Shown: in pieces, positions 1 through 5,858 of the stretch
How positions within the stretch are numbered: the stretch's first letter is position 1
Layout: each line of letters starts with the position of its first letter
Assembly (NCBI RefSeq): GCF_051960575.1
Contig: NZ_JBQCEE010000360.1
Coordinates: 1-6,768, forward strand
Direction: 5' to 3'
Origin: JBQCEE01 sp051960575
Lineage (GTDB): Bacteria > Actinomycetota > Actinomycetes > Mycobacteriales > Jatrophihabitantaceae
Length of the DNA stretch: 6,768 bases
Notes under the pieces: generated by a model
Seen by the model: the letters and a program-made list of their open reading frames with translations, nothing else
Told to the model about the DNA's origin: nothing
Databases searched by the model: none
Translations under genes and position numbers: made by a program

Positions 1-103
1 CACCGCGCTGCACGAACTCGAGCGACGCGACGCGTCCACCGCCCTGATCACGATGTGCGCCGGCGGCGCACTGTCCACCGGCACCATCCTCGAGAGGCTC
101 TGA
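1..103 (+). CDS. Thiolase (acetyl-CoA acyltransferase), C-terminal end only; FadA6-like by context
   Basis: Reading from base 2, an open frame of 33 codons ends at TGA 101-103; the rest of the gene lies left of the window. The visible end, ALITMCAGGALSTGTILERL, is the C-terminal strand and cysteine loop of thiolases. There the family has a catalytic Cys in a C-x-G-G-type motif, which deprotonates the acyl-CoA or acetyl-CoA during thiolytic cleavage. The loop here is CAGGALSTG rather than the more common CxGGGxG. In the HIP pathway the thiolase FadA6 cleaves the dioic acyl-CoA left after both rings are opened, and this locus is the right place for it. Assignment to FadA6 rather than another thiolase is inference from neighbours. 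Only two bases separate its stop from the next start, so the two genes are surely cotranscribed. Confidence 0.8.
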   Translation, partial: TALHELERRDASTALITMCAGGALSTGTILERL

Positions 104-105
104 CC

Positions 106-540
106 ATGCCCGACACGTCCACCGGACTCACCGACACCGTCGCCGCGCCGGTCGAGAAGATCATCGAGGTGCTCACGGACTTCGAGTCCTTCCCCGAGTG
201 GCAGGCCGCCGTCATGGAGTGCGAGGTGCTCGACCGCGACGCCGAGGGCCGCGGCAGCCGAGTGCGCATGAAGGTCGACGCGAAGGTGAAGAAGGTCGGC
301 TACGTCGTCCGCTACACCTACGACCTGCCGAACGGGCTGCGCTGGGACCAGGAGTCGGGCGACCTGTCCGAGAACACCGGCCAGTACACGTTCAAGGACA
401 ACGGCGACGGCACCACCGACGTCACCGTCGACATCGTCGCCGAGGTCGGCTTCTTCGTGCCCGGCCCGATGAAGAAGCTCATCCGCGAGCAGTCGCTGAA
501 GAACTCGATGCGCGAGCTCAAGAAGCGCGTCGGCGCCTGA
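106..540 (+). CDS. SRPBCC (START-like / polyketide cyclase-dehydrase) family protein
   Basis: A protein of 144 aa with the usual SRPBCC length and pattern. An N-terminal strand and helix contain the motif TDFESFPEW (residues 24-32), alternating strands follow through about residue 118, and a long amphipathic C-terminal helix (about 121-142, PMKKLIREQSLKNSMRELKK) covers the hydrophobic cavity. No signal peptide or membrane segment is visible, so it should be cytosolic. The start at ATG 106 is preferred over the upstream ATG at 55, because GAGAGG at 92-97 lies 8 bases ahead of it and the extra 17 residues would overlap the thiolase and look nothing like the fold. The family binds hydrophobic ligands, sometimes with catalysis, and the sequence does not show which. 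Its place between a thiolase and an SDR of the steroid-ring cluster suggests that it binds or processes a ring-derived intermediate. That is inference; its true substrate is unknown. Confidence 0.88.
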   Translation: MPDTSTGLTDTVAAPVEKIIEVLTDFESFPEWQAAVMECEVLDRDAEGRGSRVRMKVDAKVKKVGYVVRYTYDLPNGLRWDQESGDLSENTGQYTFKDNGDGTTDVTVDIVAEVGFFVPGPMKKLIREQSLKNSMRELKKRVGA

Positions 541-551
541 GTCGGTTCACC

Positions 552-1451
552 ATGGGCATCTGCGACGACCGCGTCGTCATCGTCACCGGCGCCGGCCGGG
601 GCATCGGACGCGCCCACGCACTCGCCTTCGGCGCGGCCGGCGCGAAGGTGGTCGTGAACGACGTCGGCGTCGCGCTCGACGGCTCCGCGGCGGACTCCCC
701 CGCCGAGCAGGTCGTCGCCGAGATCCGCGCCGCCGGTGGCGAGGCGGTCGCCAACGCCGACGACGTCGCGTCCTGGGAGGGCGCCGCGCACCTCGTCGCC
801 GCCGCGGTCGAGACCTTCGGCGGCCTCGACGTGCTGGTCAACAACGCCGGCTTCGTGCGTGACCGCATGCTCGCCAACATCAGCGAGGACGAGTGGGACG
901 CGGTGATCCGCGTGCACCTCAAGGGGCACATGGCACCGCTGCGCCGCGCCGCCGAGTACTGGCGCGGCGAGGCGAAGGCCGGCCGCCCGCGCGAGGCGCG
1001 CGTCATCAACACCTCCAGTGGCGCGGGACTGTTCGGCAGCGTCGGCCAGGGCAACTACTCGGCGGCGAAGGCCGGCATCGCCGGGCTCACGATCGTCGCC
1101 GCGGCCGAACTGGCCCGCTACGGCGTCACCGTCAACGCCCTCGCCCCGTCGGCACGCACGCGCATGACCGAGCAGGCCTTCGCCGAGATGATGGCCGCGC
1201 CCGAGTCGGGCTTCGACGCGATGGCGCCCGAGAACATCGCACCGCTCGTCGTCTGGCTGGGCTCGACCCGGTCGACCGGCGTCACCGGGCGCATGTTCGA
1301 GATCGAGGGCGGACGCATCACCCTGGCCGAGGGCTGGAGCCGCGGCCCGACCGTCGACAAGGGCGCGCGCTGGGAGCCCGAGGAGCTCGACGAGGTCGTC
1401 GGCAAGCTGCTCACCGACGCCGCCGACCCGGTACCCGTCTACGGCGCCTGA
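552..1451 (+). CDS. Short-chain dehydrogenase/reductase, HSD17B4-like (Rv3548c-type)
   Basis: A 299-aa cytosolic SDR. Visible motifs are the dinucleotide-binding TGAGRGIG (12-19), an acidic residue after the second strand (NDVG, Asp37) favouring NAD(H), NNAG (97-100), and the catalytic Ser156-Tyr169-Lys173 in the S-x12-Y-x3-K arrangement. VRDRML (102-107), VHLKGH (121-126), APSARTRMT (198-206) and ENIAPLVVWL (227-236), with about 50 residues after the core, are hallmarks of the (3R)-hydroxyacyl-CoA dehydrogenase branch that includes the SDR domain of peroxisomal HSD17B4. M. tuberculosis Rv3548c, as I recall it, is very similar in length and motifs. The likely job is oxidation of a hydroxyacyl-CoA intermediate of ring degradation; the exact step is not established by sequence. 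It follows the SRPBCC stop by 11 bases with no strong Shine-Dalgarno, suggesting translational coupling. ATG 552 is the only start that places the Rossmann motif normally. Confidence 0.93.
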   Translation: MGICDDRVVIVTGAGRGIGRAHALAFGAAGAKVVVNDVGVALDGSAADSPAEQVVAEIRAAGGEAVANADDVASWEGAAHLVAAAVETFGGLDVLVNNAGFVRDRMLANISEDEWDAVIRVHLKGHMAPLRRAAEYWRGEAKAGRPREARVINTSSGAGLFGSVGQGNYSAAKAGIAGLTIVAAAELARYGVTVNALAPSARTRMTEQAFAEMMAAPESGFDAMAPENIAPLVVWLGSTRSTGVTGRMFEIEGGRITLAEGWSRGPTVDKGARWEPEELDEVVGKLLTDAADPVPVYGA

Positions 1452-1473
1452 CCGCTCCGGACGCGACGGTCAG
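1448..1473. terminator. Possible small bidirectional terminator between converging SDR genes
   Basis: CTGACCG (1448-1454) and CGGTCAG (1467-1473) form a perfect 7-bp inverted repeat with a 12-base loop. The repeat contains both stop codons, TGA 1449-1451 on the plus strand and the minus-strand TGA at 1470-1472. There is no T-tract on either side. The position between convergent genes 18 bases apart fits a terminator, but a stem this short in GC-rich DNA could also be chance. Confidence 0.3.
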
Positions 1474-2348
1474 TCGCGGTGCAGTGCGGGCGCCGGCGCG
1501 CCATGGCCGTTCGGGCTGTACCCGTTGGCGCCGTGGCCGTTCGCACCGACCGGGGACGGACTCGGACGCAGGGCCGGGATCGCCGGCGGCGCATCGGCCT
1601 GCGCCGTCGCCGCGCCGAGGAACGCGGGCACCTCGCCGCCACCGTGCACCAGGAGCGTCGCGCCGCTGATGTAGGACGACAGCTCGGACGCGAGGAATGC
1701 GACGGCGCGTCCGATGTCCTCGGGCTCGGCGAGACGCTGCAGCGGCACCGTGCGCGCCACCGCCTCGACGCCGGCGCGATCGCCGTAATGCAGGTGGGCC
1801 TGCTCGGTGCGCACCATGCCGGCGACCACCGAGTTCACCCGCACCTTCGGCGCCCACTCGACGGCGAGCGAGGCGGTCAGGCTGTCGAGCCCCGCCTTCG
1901 CGGCGCCGTAGGCGGCCGTGCCCGGTGAGGGGCGGTGCCCGCTCACGCTGCTGACGTTGACGATCGAGCCGCCGCCCTGGCTCTGCATGACCGCGTTCGC
2001 CGCCTGGGCGACATAGAGCGGCGCGAGCAGGTTCAGTTCGACCAGCTTGCTGAGGTGTCGTGTCGGCGTCGTCGCGGCGTCGCCGAACGGCGTGCCGCCG
2101 GCGTTGTTGACCAGGATGTCCAGGCCGCCGTGGTCGTTCGCGATCTCGTCGACCATGCGCATGACCTGGTTCGGGTCACGGACGTCGCACTGCTTGAACT
2201 CGAAGCCGTCGTGCAACCGGGCCGGCGCGGAGCGCGCGCAGACCACCACCGTCGCACCGGCGTCGAGCAGCACGGATGCGATCCCGCGGCCCACTCCGCG
2301 GGTTCCACCCGTCACCAACGTGACACAACCATCGAGCACGATCCGCAT
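1470..2348 (-). CDS. Short-chain dehydrogenase/reductase (Rv3549c-type) with repeat-bearing C-terminal tail
   Basis: A 292-aa classical SDR. It has TGGTRGVG (13-20), NNAG (81-84), the helix-4 Asn106, and catalytic Ser134-Tyr147-Lys151. The residue after strand 2 is basic (CARS, Arg39), and with Arg17 this hints at NADP(H), unlike the converging SDR. The Rossmann core ends near residue 245 (ISGATLLVHGGGEVPAFL). About 45 further residues rich in Ala, Pro, Gly and Asn follow, including three NG[HY][GS][AP] units at 270-284. Most SDRs of this type are about 250-260 aa, so the tail is extra. The start at 2348 is set by the minus-strand GGGGGAGG four bases upstream and by normal placement of the Rossmann motif; the open frame continues far upstream only because of GC bias. 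It is divergent from echA20 across a KstR2-like operator, as Rv3549c is from Rv3550. It presumably reduces or oxidises a ring-pathway intermediate; the precise step is unknown. Confidence 0.92.
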   Translation of the reverse strand: MRIVLDGCVTLVTGGTRGVGRGIASVLLDAGATVVVCARSAPARLHDGFEFKQCDVRDPNQVMRMVDEIANDHGGLDILVNNAGGTPFGDAATTPTRHLSKLVELNLLAPLYVAQAANAVMQSQGGGSIVNVSSVSGHRPSPGTAAYGAAKAGLDSLTASLAVEWAPKVRVNSVVAGMVRTEQAHLHYGDRAGVEAVARTVPLQRLAEPEDIGRAVAFLASELSSYISGATLLVHGGGEVPAFLGAATAQADAPPAIPALRPSPSPVGANGHGANGYSPNGHGAPAPALHRD

Positions 2349-2352
2349 TGGG

Positions 2353-2360
2353 CCTCCCCC
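2353..2360 (-). promoter_or_regulatory. Shine-Dalgarno that fixes the start of the minus-strand SDR
   Basis: Minus-strand GGGGGAGG lies four bases upstream of the ATG at 2348-2346. It is the only strong ribosome-binding sequence near a start codon in this long open frame, and it excludes the upstream in-frame extension. Confidence 0.7.
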
Positions 2361-2423
2361 ACCGAAGGTCTGCGGTCGGACCACGTCGTGGTCCTGCTGG
2401 AGGTTATCGTCCCGGCGCACGAA

Positions 2424-2432
2424 TGCTAGCCT
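2424..2432 (+). promoter_or_regulatory. Candidate extended -10 box for the echA20-ipdABC operon
   Basis: TGCTAGCCT fits the extended -10 form TGnTAnnnT. It lies immediately left of the KstR2-like operator and would start transcription near base 2439, inside the operator, giving a leader of about 42 bases. A repressor bound there would block initiation. No convincing -35 is visible. This is a pattern match only. Confidence 0.35.
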
Positions 2433-2436
2433 ACCA
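2428..2436 (-). promoter_or_regulatory. Candidate extended -10 box for the divergent SDR gene
   Basis: On the minus strand TGGTAGGCT also fits TGnTAnnnT. It overlaps the left edge of the operator and five bases of the plus-strand -10 candidate. It would start transcription near base 2421, with a leader of about 73 bases. No -35 is evident. This is a pattern match only. Confidence 0.3.
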
Positions 2437-2446
2437 AGCACTTGCT
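2433..2446. promoter_or_regulatory. KstR2 operator (TetR-family repressor site)
   Basis: ACCAAGCACTTGCT matches every fixed position of the KstR2 consensus AnCAAGnnCTTGnT, a 14-base palindrome described for the HIP-responsive TetR repressor of mycobacteria and rhodococci. It sits in the divergent intergenic region between the Rv3549c-like SDR and echA20, the arrangement in which the site is known in M. tuberculosis. It overlaps the candidate -10 boxes for both directions. The expected effect is repression of both units until HIP-CoA accumulates. The kstR2 gene itself is not in this window. Confidence 0.85.
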
Positions 2447-2468
2447 CGGTTGAGCATGTCGTGATCTT

Positions 2469-2473
2469 GGAGG
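2469..2473 (+). promoter_or_regulatory. Shine-Dalgarno for echA20
   Basis: GGAGG stands seven bases ahead of ATG 2481, giving a near-ideal spacing and fixing the echA20 start. Confidence 0.75.
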
Positions 2474-2480
2474 CCACGCG

Positions 2481-3230
2481 ATGGGGATCGCCACCACCTC
2501 GGCCGGCGACGGCATCGCCGTCGTCACCGTCGACCACCCTCCGGTCAATGCGCTGCCGGTCGAGGGCTGGTTCGAGCTGGCCGACGCTGTGACCGCGGCC
2601 GGACGCGACACCGCCACCCGCGTCGTCGTGCTGCGCGCCGAGGGCCGGGGGTTCAACGCCGGCGTCGACATCAAGCAGATGCAGCGCACGCCCGGCTTCG
2701 ACGCGCTCATCGGCGCCAACCGCGGCTGCTACGCCGCCTTCGCCGCGGTCTACGACTGCGCGGTGCCGGTGATCGCCGCGGTGCAGGGCTTCTGCCTCGG
2801 CGGTGGCATCGGTCTGGTCGGCAACGCCGACGTCGTGGTGGCCAGCGACGACGCCACCTTCGGCCTGCCGGAGGTCGACCGCGGCGCGCTCGGCGCGGCC
2901 ACCCACCTCGCCCGGCTCGTCCCGCCGCACCTCATGCGCGCGCTGTACTACACGGCGAGCACCGTCGACGCCGCGACGCTGCACCACCACGGCTCGGTCT
3001 ACCGGGTCGTGCCGCGCGCCGAGCTCGACGCGGCCGCGCTCGAGGTCGCGCGCAGCATCGCGGCCAAGGACACCAGGGTGATCCGCGCGGCGAAGGAGGC
3101 GATCAACGGCATCGACCCGGTCGACGTCCGGCGGTCGTACCGCTTCGAGCAGGGCTTCACCTTCGAGCTCAACCTCGCGGGCGTCGCCGACGAGCACCGT
3201 GACGCCTTCGTGGCGGGCCGCCATGACTGA
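2481..3230 (+). CDS. echA20: Crotonase-fold ring-D hydrolase EchA20
   Basis: A 249-aa protein of the enoyl-CoA hydratase/isomerase superfamily. The oxyanion-hole segments are FNAGVDIK (58-65) and AVQGFCLGGGIGLVGNADV (100-118), and FGLPEVDRG (127-135) carries Glu131. Aligned to rat enoyl-CoA hydratase, Glu131 matches the second catalytic Glu (Glu164), but Gly111 stands where the first (Glu144) should be. A standard hydratase mechanism is therefore unlikely. In M. tuberculosis EchA20 (Rv3550) is reported to open ring D of a bicyclic dione-CoA (HIEC-CoA) hydrolytically, yielding the monocyclic substrate of IpdAB. The gene order echA20-ipdA-ipdB-ipdC downstream of a KstR2 site is the same here, which makes the assignment strong. 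Its stop overlaps the ipdA start by eight bases. It should be cytosolic; no signal peptide is seen. Confidence 0.92.
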   Translation: MGIATTSAGDGIAVVTVDHPPVNALPVEGWFELADAVTAAGRDTATRVVVLRAEGRGFNAGVDIKQMQRTPGFDALIGANRGCYAAFAAVYDCAVPVIAAVQGFCLGGGIGLVGNADVVVASDDATFGLPEVDRGALGAATHLARLVPPHLMRALYYTASTVDAATLHHHGSVYRVVPRAELDAAALEVARSIAAKDTRVIRAAKEAINGIDPVDVRRSYRFEQGFTFELNLAGVADEHRDAFVAGRHD

Positions 3231-4068
3231 CGCGAGCCCGCGTCCCCGCCCCCGCGACAAGCGGATGACCGCGGACGAGGTGGCCGCCCGCGTCCAGGAC
3301 GGCATGACGGTCGGCATCGGCGGCTGGGGGTCGCGGCGCAAGCCGATGGCCCTCGTGCACGCGCTGCTGCGCTCCCCCGTCCGCGCCCTGCGGGTGGTGA
3401 GCTTCGGCGGTCCGGACGTCGGCCTGCTCTGCGCGGCCGGCAAGGTGCGGGAGGTCGTGTTCGGCTTCGTCTCGCTCGACTCGATCGCCTACGACCCGTA
3501 CTTCGGGCGTGCGCGGCAGGACGGCGCGATCTCGGTGCAGGAGTTCGACGAGGGCATGGTGGTCGCGGGCCTGCGCGCCGCGGCGCAGCGACTGCCGTTC
3601 CTGCCCGTGCGCGCCGGCCTCGGGTCGGACGTGCTGACGACCAACCCGCACGTCCGCACGATCCGCTCGCCGTACCACGACGGGGAGGAGTTCGTGGCCA
3701 TGCCCGCGCTGACGCTCGACGTCGCGCTCGTGCACCTCAACCGCGCCGACGCCCACGGCAACGCCGCCTACCTCGGACCCGATCCGTACTTCGACGACCT
3801 GTTCTGCCTCGCCGCCCGCGAGCGGTTCGTGTCGGCCGAACGGGTCGTGCCGACCGCCGAACTGGCCGCCGCCGCGCCGCCGCAGGCGCTGCTGCTGAAC
3901 CGGATGATGGTCGACGGCGTCGTCGAGGCAGCCGGTGGTGCGGGCTTCACCTCGTGCGTCCCCGACTACGGACGCGACGAGGCAGCACAACGGGACTACG
4001 CCGCCGCCGACGACCCCGTCGCCTGGGCGCTCGCGCACGACGGCGACACCCGCGAGGGGGCGGCATGA
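3223..4068 (+). CDS. ipdA: Ring-C hydrolase IpdAB, alpha subunit (CoA-transferase fold)
   Basis: A 281-aa subunit of the class I CoA-transferase fold. Recognisable IpdA stretches are GIGGWGSRRKPM (31-42), FGGPDVGLLCAAGKV (61-75), GFVSLDS (81-87), EFDEGM (107-112), AAAQRLPFLPVRAGLG (119-134), HGNAAYLGPDPYFDDLF (178-194) and VPDYGRDE (246-253). IpdAB of M. tuberculosis is reported to hydrolyse ring C of COCHEA-CoA by a retro-Claisen-like reaction, with a catalytic Glu in the alpha subunit; Glu107 or Glu110 in EFDEGM are the candidates here. ATG 3223 overlaps the echA20 stop by eight bases, and the Shine-Dalgarno is weak (GTGGCGGG), so translation is probably coupled. A GTG at 3199 would add eight residues but has no better site. 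The first 14 residues are Pro/Arg-rich and look like a short non-conserved leader. It acts as a heteromer with the next gene product. Confidence 0.94.
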   Translation: MTDASPRPRPRDKRMTADEVAARVQDGMTVGIGGWGSRRKPMALVHALLRSPVRALRVVSFGGPDVGLLCAAGKVREVVFGFVSLDSIAYDPYFGRARQDGAISVQEFDEGMVVAGLRAAAQRLPFLPVRAGLGSDVLTTNPHVRTIRSPYHDGEEFVAMPALTLDVALVHLNRADAHGNAAYLGPDPYFDDLFCLAARERFVSAERVVPTAELAAAAPPQALLLNRMMVDGVVEAAGGAGFTSCVPDYGRDEAAQRDYAAADDPVAWALAHDGDTREGAA

Positions 4069-4799
4069 CCGACGTGACGAGGGCCGAGGTGTGCGCCGTC
4101 GCGTGCGCCGACCTCTTCGCCGACGACGGCGAGATCCTGGCGAGCCCCATGGGCACCCTGCCGCTGCTCGGTGCGCGGCTGGCGCGGCTCACGTCCAACC
4201 CCGACCTGCTGTTGAGCGACGGCGAGGCGTACCTGCTCGCCGACGTGCCGCCGCTCGGCGGCAATGCGGCGCTCGAGGGGTGGCTGCCCTACCGCCGTGT
4301 CTTCGACGTCGTCGCCGCCGGCACGCGGCACGTGGTGATGGGCGCCAACCAGGTCGACCGCTTCGGCAACCAGAACATCTCGTGCTTCGGGCCGCACGAG
4401 CGGCCGACCCGGCAGATGTTCGGCGCCCGCGGCGCCCCGGGCAACACGATCAACCACCGCACGTCCTACTGGGTCGGCAAGCACGTGCCGCGCGTGTTCG
4501 TCGAGCGGGTCGACTTCGTGTCCGGCGTCGGCCACGACCGCGCGGGCGACGCACCGTTCCACGACGTGTACCGCGTGGTCACGAACCTCGCCGTGCTCGA
4601 CTTCGGCGGTCCCGACCACGCCATGCGGCTGGTCTCGACCCATCCGGGCGTGACCGTCGACGAGGTGCAGGCGCAGACCTCGTTCCCGCTGCACGTCGAC
4701 GACGTCGTCGTCACCCGCGAACCCACCGACGACGAGCTGCACCTGCTGCGCGACGTGCTCGACCCGCGCTCCGTCCGCGACAGAGAGGTCTCGGCATGA
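4065..4799 (+). CDS. ipdB: Ring-C hydrolase IpdAB, beta subunit (CoA-transferase fold)
   Basis: A 244-aa partner of IpdA. It overlaps ipdA by the four bases ATGA and is preceded by GAGGGGG (4054-4060). Conserved stretches are ASPMGTLPLLGARLARLT (26-43), LLLSDGEAYL (48-57), the VVMGANQVDRFGNQNIS segment (90-106), GARGAPGNTINH (120-131) and FVSGVGHDR (151-159). In true class I CoA-transferases the beta subunit carries a catalytic Glu in an (S)ENG motif that forms a thioester with CoA. The equivalent stretch here reads LSDGEAYL, without Glu-Asn-Gly. This agrees with the reported behaviour of IpdAB as a hydrolase rather than a transferase. No targeting signal is visible. Equal translation with ipdA is expected from the ATGA coupling, as suits a 1:1 complex. 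Confidence 0.94.
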   Translation: MTDVTRAEVCAVACADLFADDGEILASPMGTLPLLGARLARLTSNPDLLLSDGEAYLLADVPPLGGNAALEGWLPYRRVFDVVAAGTRHVVMGANQVDRFGNQNISCFGPHERPTRQMFGARGAPGNTINHRTSYWVGKHVPRVFVERVDFVSGVGHDRAGDAPFHDVYRVVTNLAVLDFGGPDHAMRLVSTHPGVTVDEVQAQTSFPLHVDDVVVTREPTDDELHLLRDVLDPRSVRDREVSA

Positions 4800-5857
4800 G
4801 GCTGCGCACGGCACTCACCGACCTCGTCGGCGTCGAGCACCCCGTCGTCCAGACCGGCATGGGGTGGGTGGCCGGCCCGCGTCTCGTGGCGGCGACGGCC
4901 GAGGCGGGCGGTCTCGGCATCCTCGCGTCCGCCACCATGACCTTCGCCGAACTCGAGGCGGCAGTGGCCGAGGTGAAGGGACGCACCACCAGGCCGTTCG
5001 GCGTCAACCTGCGCGCCGACGCCGCCGACGCGAGTGATCGCGTCGACCTGCTCATCCGCGAAGGCGTGCGGGTCGCGTCCTTTGCGCTCGCCCCGAAGCG
5101 GGAGTTCATCGAGCGGCTGAAGGCGGCCGGCAGCGTCGTCGTGCCGTCGATCGGCGCGGCCAAGCACGCCCGCAAGGTTGCCGAGTGGGGCGCCGACGCG
5201 GTGATCGTGCAGGGCGGCGAGGGCGGCGGCCACACCGGCGGCGTCGCGACGACGCTGCTGCTGCCGTCGGTGCTCGACGCGGTCGACATCCCCGTCGTCG
5301 CGGCCGGCGGCTTCTTCGACGGCCGCGGTCTCGCCGCCGCGCTCGCCTACGGTGCCGCCGGCGTCGCGATGGGCACCCGCTTCCTGCTCACCCGCGAGTC
5401 GACCGTGCCGGACGCGGTGAAGCAGCAGTACCTGCAGCGCGACCTGAACGGCACCGTCGTCACGACGCGGGTCGACGGCATGCCGCACCGGGTGCTGCGC
5501 ACCGACCTGGTCGAGCACCTCGAGCAGTCGTCGCGCGTCACCGGGCTGTACCACGCCGCGCGCAACGCGCAGCGGTTCAAGCGGCTCACCGGCCTGCGCT
5601 GGCGCGAGATGGTGCGCGAGGGGCTGGCCACCAAGCACGGCAAGGAGCAGACCTGGTCGCAGATGATCATGGCCGCGAACACGCCGATGCTGCTGCGCGC
5701 AGGGCTCGTCGAGGGCGACACCGACGCGGGCGTGCTCGCCAGCGGCCAGGTGGTCGGCATGCTCGACGACCTGCCCTCGGTGCGCGAGCTGATCGAGCGG
5801 ATCGTCGACGACGCCGCCGCGATCATCGGCAAGCTGCCGGCGGTGCTCACCGACTGA
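4796..5857 (+). CDS. ipdC: FMN-dependent nitronate-monooxygenase-like flavoprotein IpdC
   Basis: A 353-aa TIM-barrel flavoprotein of the nitronate monooxygenase / 2-nitropropane dioxygenase family. Motifs in order are VVQTGMGWVAGPRL (17-30), AEAGGLGILASATM (35-48), FGVNLR (68-73), VIVQGGEGGGHTGG (136-149, with His146 at the position of the family's active-site His), AAGGFFDGRGL (169-179), GVAMGTRFL (189-197) and the C-terminal GQVVGMLDDLPSVRELI (317-333). These phosphate- and FMN-binding loops are intact. The gene overlaps ipdB by ATGA, with GAGAGG (4783-4788) seven bases upstream. Genetic work in mycobacteria and rhodococci places IpdC in HIP degradation around the steps that prepare the bicyclic CoA ester for ring opening. 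The true reaction is probably a redox step on a CoA thioester, not nitronate oxidation. Length agrees with M. tuberculosis Rv3553 (about 355 aa). It is the last gene of the operon. Confidence 0.93.
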   Translation: MRLRTALTDLVGVEHPVVQTGMGWVAGPRLVAATAEAGGLGILASATMTFAELEAAVAEVKGRTTRPFGVNLRADAADASDRVDLLIREGVRVASFALAPKREFIERLKAAGSVVVPSIGAAKHARKVAEWGADAVIVQGGEGGGHTGGVATTLLLPSVLDAVDIPVVAAGGFFDGRGLAAALAYGAAGVAMGTRFLLTRESTVPDAVKQQYLQRDLNGTVVTTRVDGMPHRVLRTDLVEHLEQSSRVTGLYHAARNAQRFKRLTGLRWREMVREGLATKHGKEQTWSQMIMAANTPMLLRAGLVEGDTDAGVLASGQVVGMLDDLPSVRELIERIVDDAAAIIGKLPAVLTD

Positions 5858-5858
5858 C

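Noticed and set aside
198..551. N-terminal extension of the first SDR frame back to 198
   Set aside because: It overlaps the SRPBCC gene in another frame and is an Arg/His-rich low-complexity translation. The conserved SDR N-terminus begins at 552.
2402..2409. Minus-strand GATAAC as a -10 box for the SDR gene
   Set aside because: The hexamer is a poor match, and the nearest -35-like sequence is about 23 bases away. The TGGTAGGCT candidate next to the operator is better supported.
3199..3222. Alternative GTG start for ipdA at 3199
   Set aside because: It adds only eight non-conserved residues inside echA20 with no better ribosome-binding site. ATG 3223, with a short overlap of the echA20 stop, is the usual coupled form.
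2349..3443. Upstream extension of the minus-strand SDR frame (open to 3443)
   Set aside because: It is antisense to echA20 and ipdA, lacks domain similarity, and a strong Shine-Dalgarno plus normal Rossmann placement set the start at 2348.
4466..5638. Long minus-strand open frame (390 codons) opposite ipdB and ipdC
   Set aside because: It lies antisense to two clearly conserved genes, has Arg/His/Gly-rich composition with no recognisable fold, and is expected from the lack of stops in very GC-rich DNA. The same applies to the antisense frames at 318-1054, 3169-4038 and 3996-4814.
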